Positions 32,716 to 43,621 of a stretch of DNA of 64,000 nt are shown piece after piece (the stretch's first letter is position 1; every line of letters begins with the position of its first letter). Made by a program: the position numbers and the translations under genes. The DNA is from Echria macrotheca. Taxonomy: Eukaryota > Ascomycota > Sordariomycetes > Sordariales > Schizotheciaceae. Below the pieces are notes generated by a model. The model made no database searches. It was not told where the DNA came from and saw only the letters and a program-made list of their open reading frames with translations. The stretch covers positions 2,232,001 to 2,296,000 of the forward strand of contig MU839828.1 in the NCBI GenBank assembly GCA_030411725.1, given 5' to 3'.

Positions 32716-33417
32716 CTTTAGGTTGGGGTGGTGGTGGTGGTGGTGGTGGGATAGTCGTGAGTAGGTAGGGGGTTGACGGGGTTTGGGCGGATGGATGGGG
32801 AAGAAAATTGGTAGTTTTAATATTGAGTGCTGAGTTTGGTTTGGCTGGTGAGGTGGGAGATGATGTAGGGTACCAATTAGGTAGGTTAGGGGTGAATAGG
32901 TAAGAGGAAGAAGGTAAGAGCTACAAAGGTGGAATAGGTAAGGGGGTAGCGTCAAGAAGACAAAATCGGTAAACAGAACATTCCCCAGCATGAGAATACT
33001 ACACCGGAAACATGATGTCAAAACCCATGAGAAAAATCTAGAGGAAATGAGAACTACAGCAAAATCGAAACACACCTGACAGGACGGAGGCCCAACAAGC
33101 CTCGCCCTCCCACCCAGCAACCCCAGTGCCCGCCCAGACTGCACATGGATCACGATATACGTCCCGCCCGGCCAGGGCACGGCGTCTCGCGTGATTTCGG
33201 ATAGGGGATGGCCCCAGAATAGCTGCGGCTCGGCTGACTGTTCCCCCTCCTGTGGAATTCCTGGGCCATCAGGATAAGTTCCGGGAAGAGGAAAAGATGC
33301 AGAACTGGTTGCGTCGGTCCATTGCGTTTCTGACTCGGAATCCGAATCGTAAGGGGTGGCTATAATGGAGTTTGGTGCGTCTGTATGTGTTGGTGTGGGT
33401 ATCTGTGAGTCGGCCAT
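32162..33417 (-). CDS. Fungal orphan protein, two exons split by a 431-bp microsatellite intron
   Basis: Exon 1 is 33417-33076 and exon 2 is 32644-32162; the intron is 33075-32645, phase 0; 274 residues. The acceptor is AACACAG with a CTAAC branch point ~17 bp before it. The first ~70 residues are polar Ser/Thr/Asp. A folded region follows: GGTYIVIHVQSGRALGLLGG, then across the intron HWTLLSTSNFLGLRNTASAT, GRIVASATHHRWWEYFCARR and GGYVLYVVN-like strands, and finally WEFVRVN at the C-terminus. This pattern (a G-TYI-I strand, WWEYF and a terminal WEF-KV) recurs in uncharacterised filamentous-fungal proteins; I suspect a beta-trefoil-like fold. An Asp/Gly/Ser/Pro-rich stretch with several Cys precedes the last strand. 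ATG 33417 was chosen because the frame extends upstream only by non-ATG codons. Confidence 0.7.
32668..32714. repeat. (TG)n microsatellite inside an intron
   Basis: About 23 uninterrupted TG units on the + strand, i.e. (AC)n in the transcript of the minus-strand orphan gene, lying just upstream of the branch site and acceptor of its 431-bp intron. Confidence 0.97.
32726..32750. repeat. (GGT)n trinucleotide repeat inside the same intron
   Basis: About seven to eight GGT units directly next to the (TG)n tract, making one compound simple repeat in the intron. Confidence 0.9.
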
Positions 33418-33890
33418 GCTCTCTCTATTTCGTCTAGGTGATTGTGATGCGGCTCGGCTGGGTGGTCCATGTTGTGTCACACTCTGTATCCCCCTTTTCC
33501 CTTATCGGCTTGATCCAGACTTAGTCGACCCGTCTGCTGCTCGTGGACTCGTGGATATATGATGGACAGATAAAGATAGTTATCCGCGCGGATGGAGGGT
33601 GATCAAGAAAATAAGGCGGTCGTTCCCCTTTATGAACTGGTTCTTGCTGTGAAGTTTACGCCGTACCCAACGCTGCCCGATGCTGTGTCATCCCCCGAAT
33701 TCGATGCCCAATCCTTTACAGAACACAACTACCGTAGATACCCAACAGCCAGTCAAGACGTCCTCATGACCTCATCGTGACCGCAGTCACTCTCATCCAA
33801 TCATAGAAGCATGGTAATGGTGGGCTCTAGATGGCATCTACATCTGTATCCATGCCGTTTATCTACAGATATGCAAGACTATATCCAAAT
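33418..33890. other. Promoter of the orphan gene and 3' region of the decarboxylase
   Basis: 473 bp between two minus-strand genes. No gene or repeat is seen. Confidence 0.5.
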
Positions 33891-35440
33891 CTACGGTCGA
33901 ACAATATCTTCGGCCTTCTCTACAAACGTTTGGAACGCACTCTCCACGTGAGCCCGCTCCGTCTTGTTTACGCTCGTCACCATGCGAATCGCAAACCGGC
34001 CGTCCAGCACCGTGCTCGTCACCCACATCTTGCCCGTAGCATTCACCGCCTCATACAGCCGTCTCGTGCGCTGGTTCATCTCCTCCTCATCCTTACCCAC
34101 GACGCCAAACACCGTCAGCGCAAAACTCGGCCCCGTCAAGATCTCAAACAGATCCTTCCGCTCCCGCACCCAGCCGGCAAACTCTTCTCCCAGCTGCGTC
34201 GTGCGGCGGATATACGCTCTCAGCCCCTCAACCCCAAAAGACCGCAGCACGAACCAGATCTTGAGACTGCGGAACCGTCGGCCCAGCGGGATCTGCCACT
34301 CGCGATAGTCCGTCACCAATCCTCCGTCTGACGCGTTGTTGCTATACACGGCCTGGTTGACGCTCAGCGCCTGGACGAACCAGGCGCGGTCGCGCACGAA
34401 TAGACACGAGGCGTCAAAGTTGGTCAGCAGCCACTTGTGCATGTTCATGTCGAAGCTGTGGAACTTGGACACCTCGGCAATGCGCGTAGCTTGCTGGACT
34501 TCGGGACACACCAGCGCTGCGCCGGCGTAGGCCGCGTCGACGTGCACCCACACCTCGCCTGGCGTGCCAGGGGGAACGTGGTCGGCGAGCGCCGAGGCGA
34601 TGCCCGCGAAGTCGTCCACCGCACAGGTATCGGTAGTGCCGAGGGTGGCGGTCAGGAAGAAGGGTTCGAGGCCGCGCTCGCGGCACTTTGCCAATGTGGC
34701 GGCCAGAACCGGCGCCGTGAGGGCGTAGTTGTCGTCGGCGCCGACGGGGATGGTCATGAAGCGCACGCCGAGGATGATGGCGGCTTTTTGCGTGGAGGAG
34801 TGCGTCCGGGAAGTAGCCAGGGCTACCATACGGCTCCGCTTGAGGGCGATGGCATCCTCGCGGGCGTCGCCCTCGAGCTCGGCCGGGACCGTCTCGCGGA
34901 GGTACTTGTCGCGGGCGGCCACCATGGCTGTGAGAACAGCCTCGCTGGCGGAGCCCTGGATGACGCCGCCGCCGTGCGTTGGGCCGGTAGAGAGAAAACA
35001 TTCCGGCAGTCCAAGCGCTTTGGCGAGCCAGTCGAGCACGACGGTCTCGAGCTCGGTCACGGCCGGGGAGCAGATCCAGTTGAAGCAGGCGCCCGACAGG
35101 GCGGCGCTGTAGAGCTCGCCGAGGATGGACGGGTACGAGGCCGCACAGGGGAAGAAGGCGTGGAAGCCCGGGTGTTGCCAGTGCGTGATGCCGGGCATGA
35201 TCTTGGCCTCGATGTCTTTTTGGATGTCAGTCCAGGATTCACCCTCGAGGGGGGCTTCGGCGGGAAGGAGTTTCCTCAGGTAGCCCGGCTCGACGGTCGA
35301 GACAACGTCCCGCTTGTCGAGGTTGTCAAAGTAGTTGATGACTGCGGTGTTAGTCTTCCATGTTGTTACTTGTTTGAGTGACCGAACTCACTCTCGTCAA
35401 TTGACGAAATCGCTGCTTCTCGAAAACCCCGAGAATCCAT
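33891..35440 (-). CDS. Aromatic-L-amino-acid decarboxylase family (PLP, group II)
   Basis: PLP enzyme that removes CO2 from aromatic amino acids (DOPA, tyrosine or tryptophan in relatives). Two exons: 35440-35392 and 35341-33891, with a 50-bp intron (35391-35342); 499 residues. The join restores SSIDEIINYFDNL, the usual N-terminal helix. Seen in order: PGYLRKLLP, THWQHPGFHAFFP, TELETVVLDWLAKALGLP, GGGVIQGSASEA, the conserved His in SRTHSSTQKAA (~197), TLGTTDTCAVDD, the cofactor Asp in HVDAAYAG (~285) and the Schiff-base Lys in SFDMNMHKWLL (~319). The enzyme should be active. It lies between a small secreted protein and an orphan with no recognisable biosynthetic neighbours, so a cluster role is not supported. 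The substrate cannot be read from the sequence. Confidence 0.93.
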
Positions 35441-35967
35441 TTTGACTTGATTTCGAACTCGGCAACAAACAAACAGACAATGTTTACCAAACGCAACACA
35501 ACTCAAACAGTTGGCGGTTGTCCACAATTATACCGATCATACATCCAGACTATCGAGTCCTGGTGGCGACCGCCCGCATGGCGACCGCCGAACTCGGCTT
35601 AAATACTTTTTGGCCCGGTGGATTAGGTTCGATCAGTAAAGGTATTTCGACCGTGTCAACCACCCTCCGACATCAGTACTCATGCAATACGTACAATACG
35701 CCTTTCCCCTGACAAACGACAGATACCTTACTATTCGGTCCTACTGAGCACCCACAACATCCATCTCATCCAGAACGGCGTGGCACTCCTTATCGCAAGA
35801 GATGGTCCTTGGCGCCTTCTTTTTCCCGTCGTTTTAGCTTTTCCTTTCCAGCTACGGAATACGGTATACTAGCATTGGCTCTTACATATGGGTTCGACGG
35901 TGGATTCTTCCTTAGCGCGCAGCAGCACATGGGACGTGGGCTGAACTCGAGACACTTTTCCAGGCTG
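35441..35967. other. Decarboxylase promoter region
   Basis: 527 bp between the decarboxylase start and the stop chosen for the secreted-protein gene. No gene is visible, although an alternative last exon of the secreted protein could reach ~35912. Confidence 0.45.
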
Positions 35968-36261
35968 TCAACTCGTCCCGGTCCTTTTTTTGGTCGCTGT
36001 CAATTGAGAGAGCCCCGTGTCACACAATTCCCCCGGACCCGGACTCCACTCACCAATGCATTCGACCTCCATCCCGGAATAGTCGAGGTAGTAACAGCAG
36101 GTTGCTTCCGTCCTGGGCGGACAGAGCGCCGCCCGGGTTTGTGTTTCCTGGCCTGGACCTAGCACCTTCATCCCGGCATCGCCAGCCGGTATGTGTGCGG
36201 CGGCGGCGGCGACTGCGGCACATGCCGAGAGGAGGCAGGTCAGAGCCGAAGAGGAGCGCAT
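35968..36261 (-). CDS. Small secreted Cys-containing protein (candidate effector-like)
   Basis: Starts at ATG 36261 with a clear signal peptide (MRSSSALTCLLSACAAVAAAAA, cleavage probably near AHIPAGDA). The mature part is short, with Cys in AALC, a CC pair in EATCCYYLDYSG and VECIG. A GTGAGT donor at 36053 right after VECI suggests an intron. The acceptor at 35997 (57 bp, frame-neutral) gives a 78-residue protein with four mature Cys; read unspliced, the frame ends at the same stop with five; an acceptor at 35965 gives another tail ending near 35912. I prefer the 35997 acceptor for its normal intron length and even Cys count. No named family is recognised. Confidence 0.5.
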   Translation of the reverse strand: MRSSSALTCLLSACAAVAAAAAHIPAGDAGMKVLGPGQETQTRAALCPPRTEATCCYYLDYSGMEVECIGEWSPGPGELCDTGLSQLTATKKRTGTS

Positions 36262-36914
36262 CGTGCGATCAGAATAAGCTTTTTTTTTTAATTGAACACC
36301 GGTTGACATGGCCTAGCGATTGATGGGTCGGGTGCGGGCTGAATTTAAGGCGACCCCCCCCTGGATCGCTGCATCGCATCGCTGCGTTGCATCCCTTGAT
36401 TCCTTTTCCGTGGGTAAATCGCTGTTGGATCTGGTTTGGGAGCTCCTTCCTCTTGGGGGACTATGTTGCCTATCACCGGTGATAACAACTGCTAGATCCC
36501 CGGACTGCTGTAAACAACGCCATATACGGGATTGGAATCTCACGCCGGCGGATACCTCCACTGCCGAGGGTTTCCTTCTTTGTTTTTGTTTTGTTCTTGT
36601 CTTCAAGCATCACAAAGTCACGGGGGCGGGGACTCGTCTGATCTTGACAATGACAGGCCCCACATGTCCACAGATCGAGAGCACAGGCCACCGGGCTGGA
36701 TCTTGGTTGGGTTGCACCGGACGCCTGGTGACGTCGATCGCTCCTTCAACCGCTTCCATGGTGCTCAACTCTCTGTTCCTGATATCATTAGCTTGCGATT
36801 AGAATAACGCCTGATGTTCTGCTTCTGTATTTCTTCCTCCGAGGAACTGATTAACCCTATACGCACCTGACGTACATAAGCAAAAAGCAAATTTGCACGT
36901 TTCCCCGCATCGCA
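36262..36914. other. Divergent promoter region between secreted protein and anoctamin genes
   Basis: 653 bp between divergent starts. An open frame on the + strand (~160 codons) has no domain features. A poly-T tract (TTTTTTTTT) lies near 36281. Confidence 0.45.
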
Positions 36915-39380
36915 ATGGCGGGGCTCCATACCCTCAGGGAAGGAAACGACGAGCCCGGCCTCAAGACCAACCTCGAGTAAGTCGCATAAATCTTGGGGAA
37001 AAACCCCCCAGGCTGAATGTTATAGCGTCGACTATGTGATCCACTACAAGATCCCCATCGCAGATGCAGAGGCCGCCGAGGCCGAGGCGGCATTCGTCCA
37101 GCTGATCCAGGCGCTGGGCGACGTGGGCTTCGCAACCGAAGTGCGCAACGGCTGGAAGTCGTCGCTGCTCGTCTTCGTCAAGATCGCCTCGGAGAAGCTC
37201 CTCAACAACCAGGTCTACCGGTACCGCGTCCAGGACTGGCTGTACGGCGTGCGCACCGCGGCCCCCAACCAGGATCTGGCCAAGTATTTCCAGGACGAGC
37301 CCGTGACCGAAGCCGAGCGTCTCCGGCTTGCGTATCTGCTCATCACGAAGCCAAAGAACGAAGGCGGCGCCGGCATCACGCCCAAGATCGGCCAGTGGAA
37401 GCACGTCGCGTCCGTTTTCCCCCTGCATGACCACGAGTTCAACCGGCAGTGGATCAAGCAGTGGAGCACAAAGTACTATCTCGACGACAGCGACATCAAC
37501 CAGATCCGCGATAGGTTTGGGGAGCGGGTTGCGTTCTATTTCGCCTTTCTGCAGTCCTACTTCGCCTTCCTCCTGTTCCCTGCGGCCTTTGGCTTTGGCG
37601 CTTGGCTCGTGCTCGGCCAGTTCTCGTGGTTTTATGCCATCGTCAACTGTTTATGGTCCGTTGTGTTCTTTGAGCACTGGAAGATGAAGGAGGTCGACTT
37701 GGCCGTCCGATGGGGCGTTCGTGGTGTCTCCAAGATTCAGCATCCGCGCCCACAGTTCAAATTCGAGAGAGAAGCGCAGGACCCGGTGACCGGCGAGATC
37801 ATCAAGGTTTATTCGCCTCTGAAGCGGCTGGCCCGCCAGCTCCTGCAGATTCCTTTTGCGCTAGCGTGCATCACTGTCCTTGGCGGTCTTATTCTTGGAT
37901 GTTTCTCGATCGAGATTTTTATTACCGAGGTCTACAATGGCCCGTTCAAGCAGTACTTGGTGAGTTTGGCCCCTTTATGGCTTAACGCTCGCTAATGGCA
38001 GACTTTCCTACCTACTATCCTCCTCACTGTCTTCATGCCGACCTTTTCGACGCTGCTTACCCGTCTGGCGGAGCGGCTCACTGATATTGAGAATTATGAG
38101 ACACACGATGGTATGTGGCCCCAGGGGTTGCCAGAAACTTGCTAACGGCCACAGCACACCAAGCGTCATTTGTCCAGAAGATCTTCGTCTTGAACTTTAT
38201 TACCTCTTACCTAGGCATTTTCCTCACTGCGTTTGTCTACGTTCCGTTTGGAAAGCTGCTGGTACCGTATCTGGACGTCTTCCAGCTTACCGCCCAAAAG
38301 TTCACGCCCGAAGGGAAGGCTCTGCCCACTAAGAGCTGGGAGATCAACCCCGACAGGCTGACCAAGCAAATCATATACTTTACCGTCACGGCCCAGGTCG
38401 TCAACTTTGCCACCGAGGTTATTGTACCCTACGTAAAACGCAAGGTCACCAAGACGGTGGAAAATGTGACATCCGAGAAGAACGCTGCCGGAATTAGGGA
38501 TGTCGACGAGGAGCATTCCTTCCTAAAGCGAGTGCGGGATGAGGCCGAGTTGGATGAGTACGATGTGACAGTTGACTACCGCGAGATGGTGATCCAGTTT
38601 GGTAAGTGTGTTTCTCAGTATATCCTAGAAATGCTAACGGGAAAGGCTACCTGTCTTTGTTTTCGGTGGTATGGCCGCTTACGGCATGCTCTTTCCTCAT
38701 CAACAACTGGGTCGAGGCTCGATCGGACGCCATGAAGATTGCCATCAGCTCTCAACGTCCGATCCCATGGCGCGCCGACTCGATTGGTCCTTGGCTTAAT
38801 GCGCTCGGGTTCCTCTCGTGGCTCGGCAGCATAACTAGCGCTGCTGTTGTATTCTTGTTCAAGGACAAGAGCGGACCTGATGGATCGCCGAGGAATATTA
38901 CCGGATGGGCCCTTTTGCTCTCGATTCTGTTCGCCGAGCATCTGTACCTCTTGGTGCAAATTGTTGTGCGGGGTGTCATCCACAAGCTGGATAGCCCTGG
39001 GCTTCAGAAGGAGAGGGCCGAACGGTTCAGGATGAGGAAGCAGCTGCTGGAGCAGACCTTTGGCCAGGACATCAGTGACGAGTCACATGGTCCCGGGCAG
39101 ACTGGTGGTGAGAAGATCACCAGAGAGACGTTAGAGGAGGAGGCCAGACAACTCTCTATCAAGGGAGGCGTGACCCAGGAACAGCAGTAAGTCGATACAA
39201 CTTCATTGGTCGATTGATGCTAACAGAACAGGTTCTGGTTGAGACAGCGTGGGGCGGGCGAGACGATCCAAGTTGGCCGGACACTGATTTCTCAGGTAAG
39301 GGTAGCCCCCTTTTGACAGCACGAGTTGCTAACGATTATAGATCGCGGCGGCGAACCAAACAAAGACGGCTAAGAAGTAA
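36915..39380 (+). CDS. Anoctamin/TMEM16-family membrane protein (Ist2-like)
   Basis: Seven exons: 36915-36976, 37026-37959, 38002-38110, 38155-38601, 38646-39186, 39232-39295 and 39342-39380; introns of 42-49 bp; 731 residues. The N-terminal cytosolic domain (DVDYVIHYKIP...) is followed by about ten hydrophobic segments, beginning with FYFAFLQSYFAFLLFPAAFGFG and including ACITVLGGLILGCFSIEIF, TFLPTILLTVFMPTFSTLL, SYLGIFLTAFVYVPFG and ITGWALLLSILFAEHLYLLVQ. FFEHWKMKE after the second segment is typical of the family. Fungal members are lipid scramblases or ER-plasma membrane tethers (S. cerevisiae Ist2). The C-terminal tail is short (ending ...FWLRQRGAGETIQ and a Lys-rich end), unlike Ist2's long basic tail, so scramblase/channel-like function is more likely than Ist2-type tethering (inference). 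Confidence 0.93.
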
Positions 39381-41306
39381 GATGACGGTTGATGACTGGA
39401 ATCGTTGGGGTAGTTGGAAAGCTTATTCTGTGGGTTCAAGATGGTCTGCACAAGCATTGAACTGGGGTTCTTGCACAGAGGTTTCCGTCCGTTGGCGTAT
39501 TAAATTGATAGCAGTGCTGGACATTTTTGAAATGAATCATCCACGTTTACCACTCGACAGCGCCACAGACTGCATCGATAGTCTGCGAGCGTGGTCCCGT
39601 TCGGGGATGAATAGAGGACAAGGCTGTGATGAGTCGACGTGGTGTGGCGCCAGGTAGGACAGGCAGGCAGGCAGGACGGCCGACTTTGGTCACCGAGCCA
39701 CCACCCCGCCATCCCGCTTCTGCCGCTGCTTCATTCTTTTTCTTCTCTCCTACCCTGGCACATTTTGGAATGAAACCCATCAGTCCTCGAGATTGTGTTA
39801 TTTCCATCCGGTTTTATCGGCGATTGAAGAAAGAGAAGCTAAAAAGACCAAGCCACGTGCGCTTTTTCTTTCTCCTTTTTACAGAACCGACCAGGGGTGG
39901 GTTCTGTCCGGCCCATTTTGACGGGACGCGCGATGGCTTCTTCGACTTCTCGGTGTGTGGTGCTTATCTATATTCTTCTTCTGCGCAGTAGTTATGGAGT
40001 AGGCAAGTAAGCTTCATGGCTCGGGGGAGGGGGATTAAGGGACGAAGGGAATCGGGTTACGGAGGTGACGGGCATAGATACAGGTACGATAAGAGTTTGG
40101 TTCGAAGGGAACCTTTGCATTTGTACCACCACTCTCAACCACTCAGCTGTTGCTGAGCTGTCTGTCTGTGGCGTTCGTCCTTTAGTGCTCTTATTCGGAA
40201 AACAGCTGGCAGCTGTTTTTTTATCAGTGAGTCGCGTGTCGACGAGGACGCTGCAGACCTGCAGCTGTGGTTGCGCTAGGTTCTTGGGTTTAGAACGATG
40301 GGAGATGTTTTGGGCCGGCCTCGAACCAGCGACCAAATCGGACCACATACGGAACACGACGATATGCAAGCCACAGCCAGTCCTGCAGCTGTCCTGCTAA
40401 TGCTTTCCCCCTCCAGCAGGGCGGGTCAGCTAGGTACGGAGCGGGGACCGACGAAGGACGGGGACGAAGAAGTCGGGGGGCAGGGGGAGAGAGGATGCCT
40501 GTCTGCCTCGTGGGCGGATCGATTGGAAGGTGTATCTCTCTTCTTGGCGTCGCGTCGCTGCGGCAGAGCCTTGTGAAGAAGAATGTCTTTTTCGTTGGGC
40601 TATGGGTTCCTTTTCCTTTTTTCCCTTCTTTCTATCTTTCCTTACACTTTGTGGGTTTTTATAATCCCATCGTGCGACTTTTTTTCTGCTGCCAGTGGGC
40701 GACGGGTGAGAAGGAAATACGACCCTGTGTGAAGCGTTACCTCGACCAACTGCCGCGGCGGTTCGGACCAGAGCCTTCCCATCCTCCCTCTCACTGCTCA
40801 GCCAGCCCAAAGCTGAGCCGCCGGGCCGGCTGGCTCGCTCACTCACCAACAACAGGCAGGCACACATCCCATCATCGTCGGGTCGGACAGGTCAGCAAGT
40901 CAGCGTCGTACTGTACGGCATACAGATCCGGTGCGAAGAATGAGAAGAGAAGGAGAAGTGAGAGAGAGAGATGCTTTGAGCTCTGAACAAAACTCCGAGT
41001 ACCTTGGTTTTTTTTCGTCGGCGACCAACCAACCGCACTATTCTTAGTCCCTTCTCCTTACAAACAACCTGGCGACGACACAAAGAAGACCCCTGTTTGG
41101 CGTTGGAATGATAACATCGTCGCCTTCTTCGTCGACAAGGGTTTGAGCTGGACTTGAGACTGTCAGGGATATTTGACTGCCCGACGGTTCCAATACTTTT
41201 TTGGAGGCGCTTGGGATATACAGACGACATTGAACGAACTGGAATCCACCGAATTCGGGGCCCGGCCCGGTAGTCCTCGATACCGTGTACTTGGCTAGAC
41301 GACACC
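39381..41306. other. Long upstream region of the SH3-domain gene
   Basis: 1.9 kb without a supportable gene. It has many pyrimidine-rich tracts (for example 40600-40640) and CAGCTG/CTGCAG-type motifs between 40140 and 40400. A GCCGGCCTCGAACCAGC stretch at 40314-40330 would form a tRNA T-arm on the minus strand, but no acceptor or D-arm accompanies it. It probably includes a long 5' leader. Confidence 0.45.
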
Positions 41307-43621
41307 ATGGAAGACATCCGGAACCTGGTCCTCTCCCCCTTCCACGACACCGTCGCCAAAGCGAAAAAAGCCGTCGAGAATGCCACGACCAAAAACGACC
41401 AGGCCATGGTCAAGGCCGCCCAGAGCCTGGTCACCAACGGCGAGAGAGCCGTCAAGCGGCTGGAACCCGTCTGTCAGAGGGGCTGGGACGAGTACGGCGT
41501 CGCTTTCGTGGATGCACTGAAAGAAAATGGTATCCCCTCTCTCTTTCTTTCTCGTCCTATACAGATGCTGACAAGATAGACGAAATCTCGAGCTTCCGGG
41601 AAAAAATGCACGAGATGCTATGGGACCTAGACGACTGCATCGAGGGCGACACGTTCGACCCACAGGTCTTCACCCAGCTCCAGGGAATCATCCGGACGGC
41701 AGCGCTCCGCACGAGCGACATCATCGTCAGGATGAGACTTACCCCCCGAGTCCCGGGGAGCGTAACAGACGGAAGCCAGGCCGACGACAGACAGAGTGAA
41801 CCGCCGTCCAGGCCGTCTATCAACCCCTGGGCCGAGTCGCTCCCGGACAACTTCTCGGAAGAGGCATCCGAGCGTCGACCACGCGTAGATCTAGGGGATG
41901 ACAACGACCCAGGCCAGCCGCGCGCCGACTCGCCCACGCTCGAACGGACACTCCCGCTACGAATCCGGCCGCGGACGCCATCGCACCGCCAGGAGCTCAT
42001 CGAGTCCCAGGCAGCCTCCTACCGCGGCTCCAACTCCGACGGCCACGCCTCGCGCTACTCGCAGGCGAGCACCTCCTCCCCGCACACGCGCAACAGCGTC
42101 ATCAGCCCTGTCACCGAAGAACCCTATGCCTCGCCCATCACGCCCCACTCGCGCCCCGAGAGCTTCAACCACCAATGGCCCGTCGGCGCACGCATCCAGC
42201 AGCCCGGGCTGGAGCTCGCGCCGCCGTTCCATCTCGACGACGGTCTCATCCCGGTCCCGCCGGCGTACGAGGAGCGCGACGGCCAAGGCATCGAGACCGT
42301 GTCCTCCTCCTCGGCACAAGGCGTGGACAAGAGCTGCACCATCACGCCCGACAGCTCGTTCCACCGGCTCAAGGGCTTCTGCGACGGCGCGACCGAGGTC
42401 CTCCGCGGCAACCTGGGCGTCAAGAAGATGCGCCAGCAGACGGGCGGGCTGCTGGGCATGGGCGTGACCACGACGGCGCGCTGCAAGCACTGCATGTTCG
42501 AGCTCGACTGGGGCCTGGTCGAAGCTGACCTAGAACGAGACCCGCGCGCGACGTACAAAACCGCCGGCGTGGGCTTCCGCATGCGGTTCCTCTCCAAAAG
42601 CCACCTGCCGGCCAAGCGGGGCGTCGACGACGAGCTGTACGCCTGCGTGTTCTGCGTGCAGACGGGCGTGACGACGCACATGGCCGACGCGACCGTGTTC
42701 TTCTCGCAGAAGCAGCTGTTCGCCCACCTCGCGCGGCACCCGCGCCCGCTCCCGCCCGTCGCGGGGATGGTGGTTATAGAAGCGCCCGACGTGCCGCCCG
42801 AGCATGCCAACGCGTTCGACCTGCACTTCTCGGGCCCGCCGGCGCCGCGGTCGAGCATGGCCGAGATGACGGCCGAGCAGCTCAACCGCGCGCCGACGGC
42901 CGTGGCTACGCAGACGTTTAGGGAGCTCAACGGGTCGCTGCGCCTGCCGCCGGACCGCGCGGCCACGGTGCAGTTCGCTGCTGGCGCGAGGATCGTCGGG
43001 ATTGAGTTCCCCGTGCGCTATCAGGGCGAGTGGGCTGTCGGCTGGGCGGACCATGTGCGGGCGGTGTTCCCGATGGACCATGTCAAGCTTGTCGTGCCGC
43101 CCGAGGCGGAGAATCACTTGTCGGCGGCGGATCAGGTTGCCGGGGGCCATCATGGGGGGAGTAGCAGGACGGGTGTGGCGAGGTGGAAGCGGCGCGGGGG
43201 GGATAGTAAGGACGGGTGGCTCAAGTTTGATAAGGGGGAGGCTATTACTGGGATTACTTGTGAGTTTTTACTTCTTTTTCGGTCAGGAACTCAAACTAAT
43301 GATTATAAAAAAAAAGTCTCATCCCAAGACCACTGGTGCTGGGCGGGCTACAACCAAAGAGGAAAATGGGGTTTCTTCCCCCAGGCTTTCCTGGAGCCGA
43401 GCTCGATCGTGGATAACTCTGGGCCTGCCAGTCCTACGTCGCCCGTTGCCGGCGGGAATGTGAGTCTGCATAGTATCGAGGGCGTGAGGGGGGGCGAGGG
43501 TCTGTTTTCGAGGTTCTCGAGGCGGAGGCGGGATTCGAGGCGTACCGGCTCGGGGACGGCAAGGCCGATGTCAAGGCCGGGGCCGTTGCCGGAGGATGGG
43601 CCTGGACCTTCTATTTATTGA
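41307..43621 (+). CDS. SH3-domain protein with zinc-binding motifs (fungal-specific)
   Basis: Three exons: 41307-41530, 41581-43259 and 43317-43621; introns 41531-41580 and 43260-43316 (the latter is 57 bp and open, so it can be read through by mistake); 735 residues. The N-terminal ~130 residues are helical and coiled-coil-like. A long Pro/Ser/Arg-rich linker follows (~130-340). A conserved core begins CTITPDSSFHRLKGFCDGA, with CKHC, then CVFC ... HLARH, which together could bind zinc. GARIVGIEFPVRYQGEWAVGWADHVRAVFP is SH3-like or precedes it. The clearest SH3 strands are WLKFDKGEAITGI, WCWAGYNQRGKWGFFP and QAFLEP. The last intron splits the SH3 domain and its removal gives GITFSSQDHWCW. The tail is basic. 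Likely a scaffold; partners are unknown. Confidence 0.8.

Noticed and set aside
33076..33480. Unspliced reading of the orphan gene through the microsatellite region
   Set aside because: The read-through product turns into low-complexity His/Thr repeats and loses the conserved C-terminal half, while splicing restores a coherent protein with a branch site and acceptor.
34437..35381. 314-codon + strand frame opposite the decarboxylase
   Set aside because: Antisense shadow of the conserved decarboxylase; no domain.
40314..40330. T-arm-like sequence (five-pair stem around TTCGAGG on the minus strand)
   Set aside because: No matching acceptor stem, D-arm or anticodon arm upstream; not a tRNA. It could be chance or a decayed fragment.
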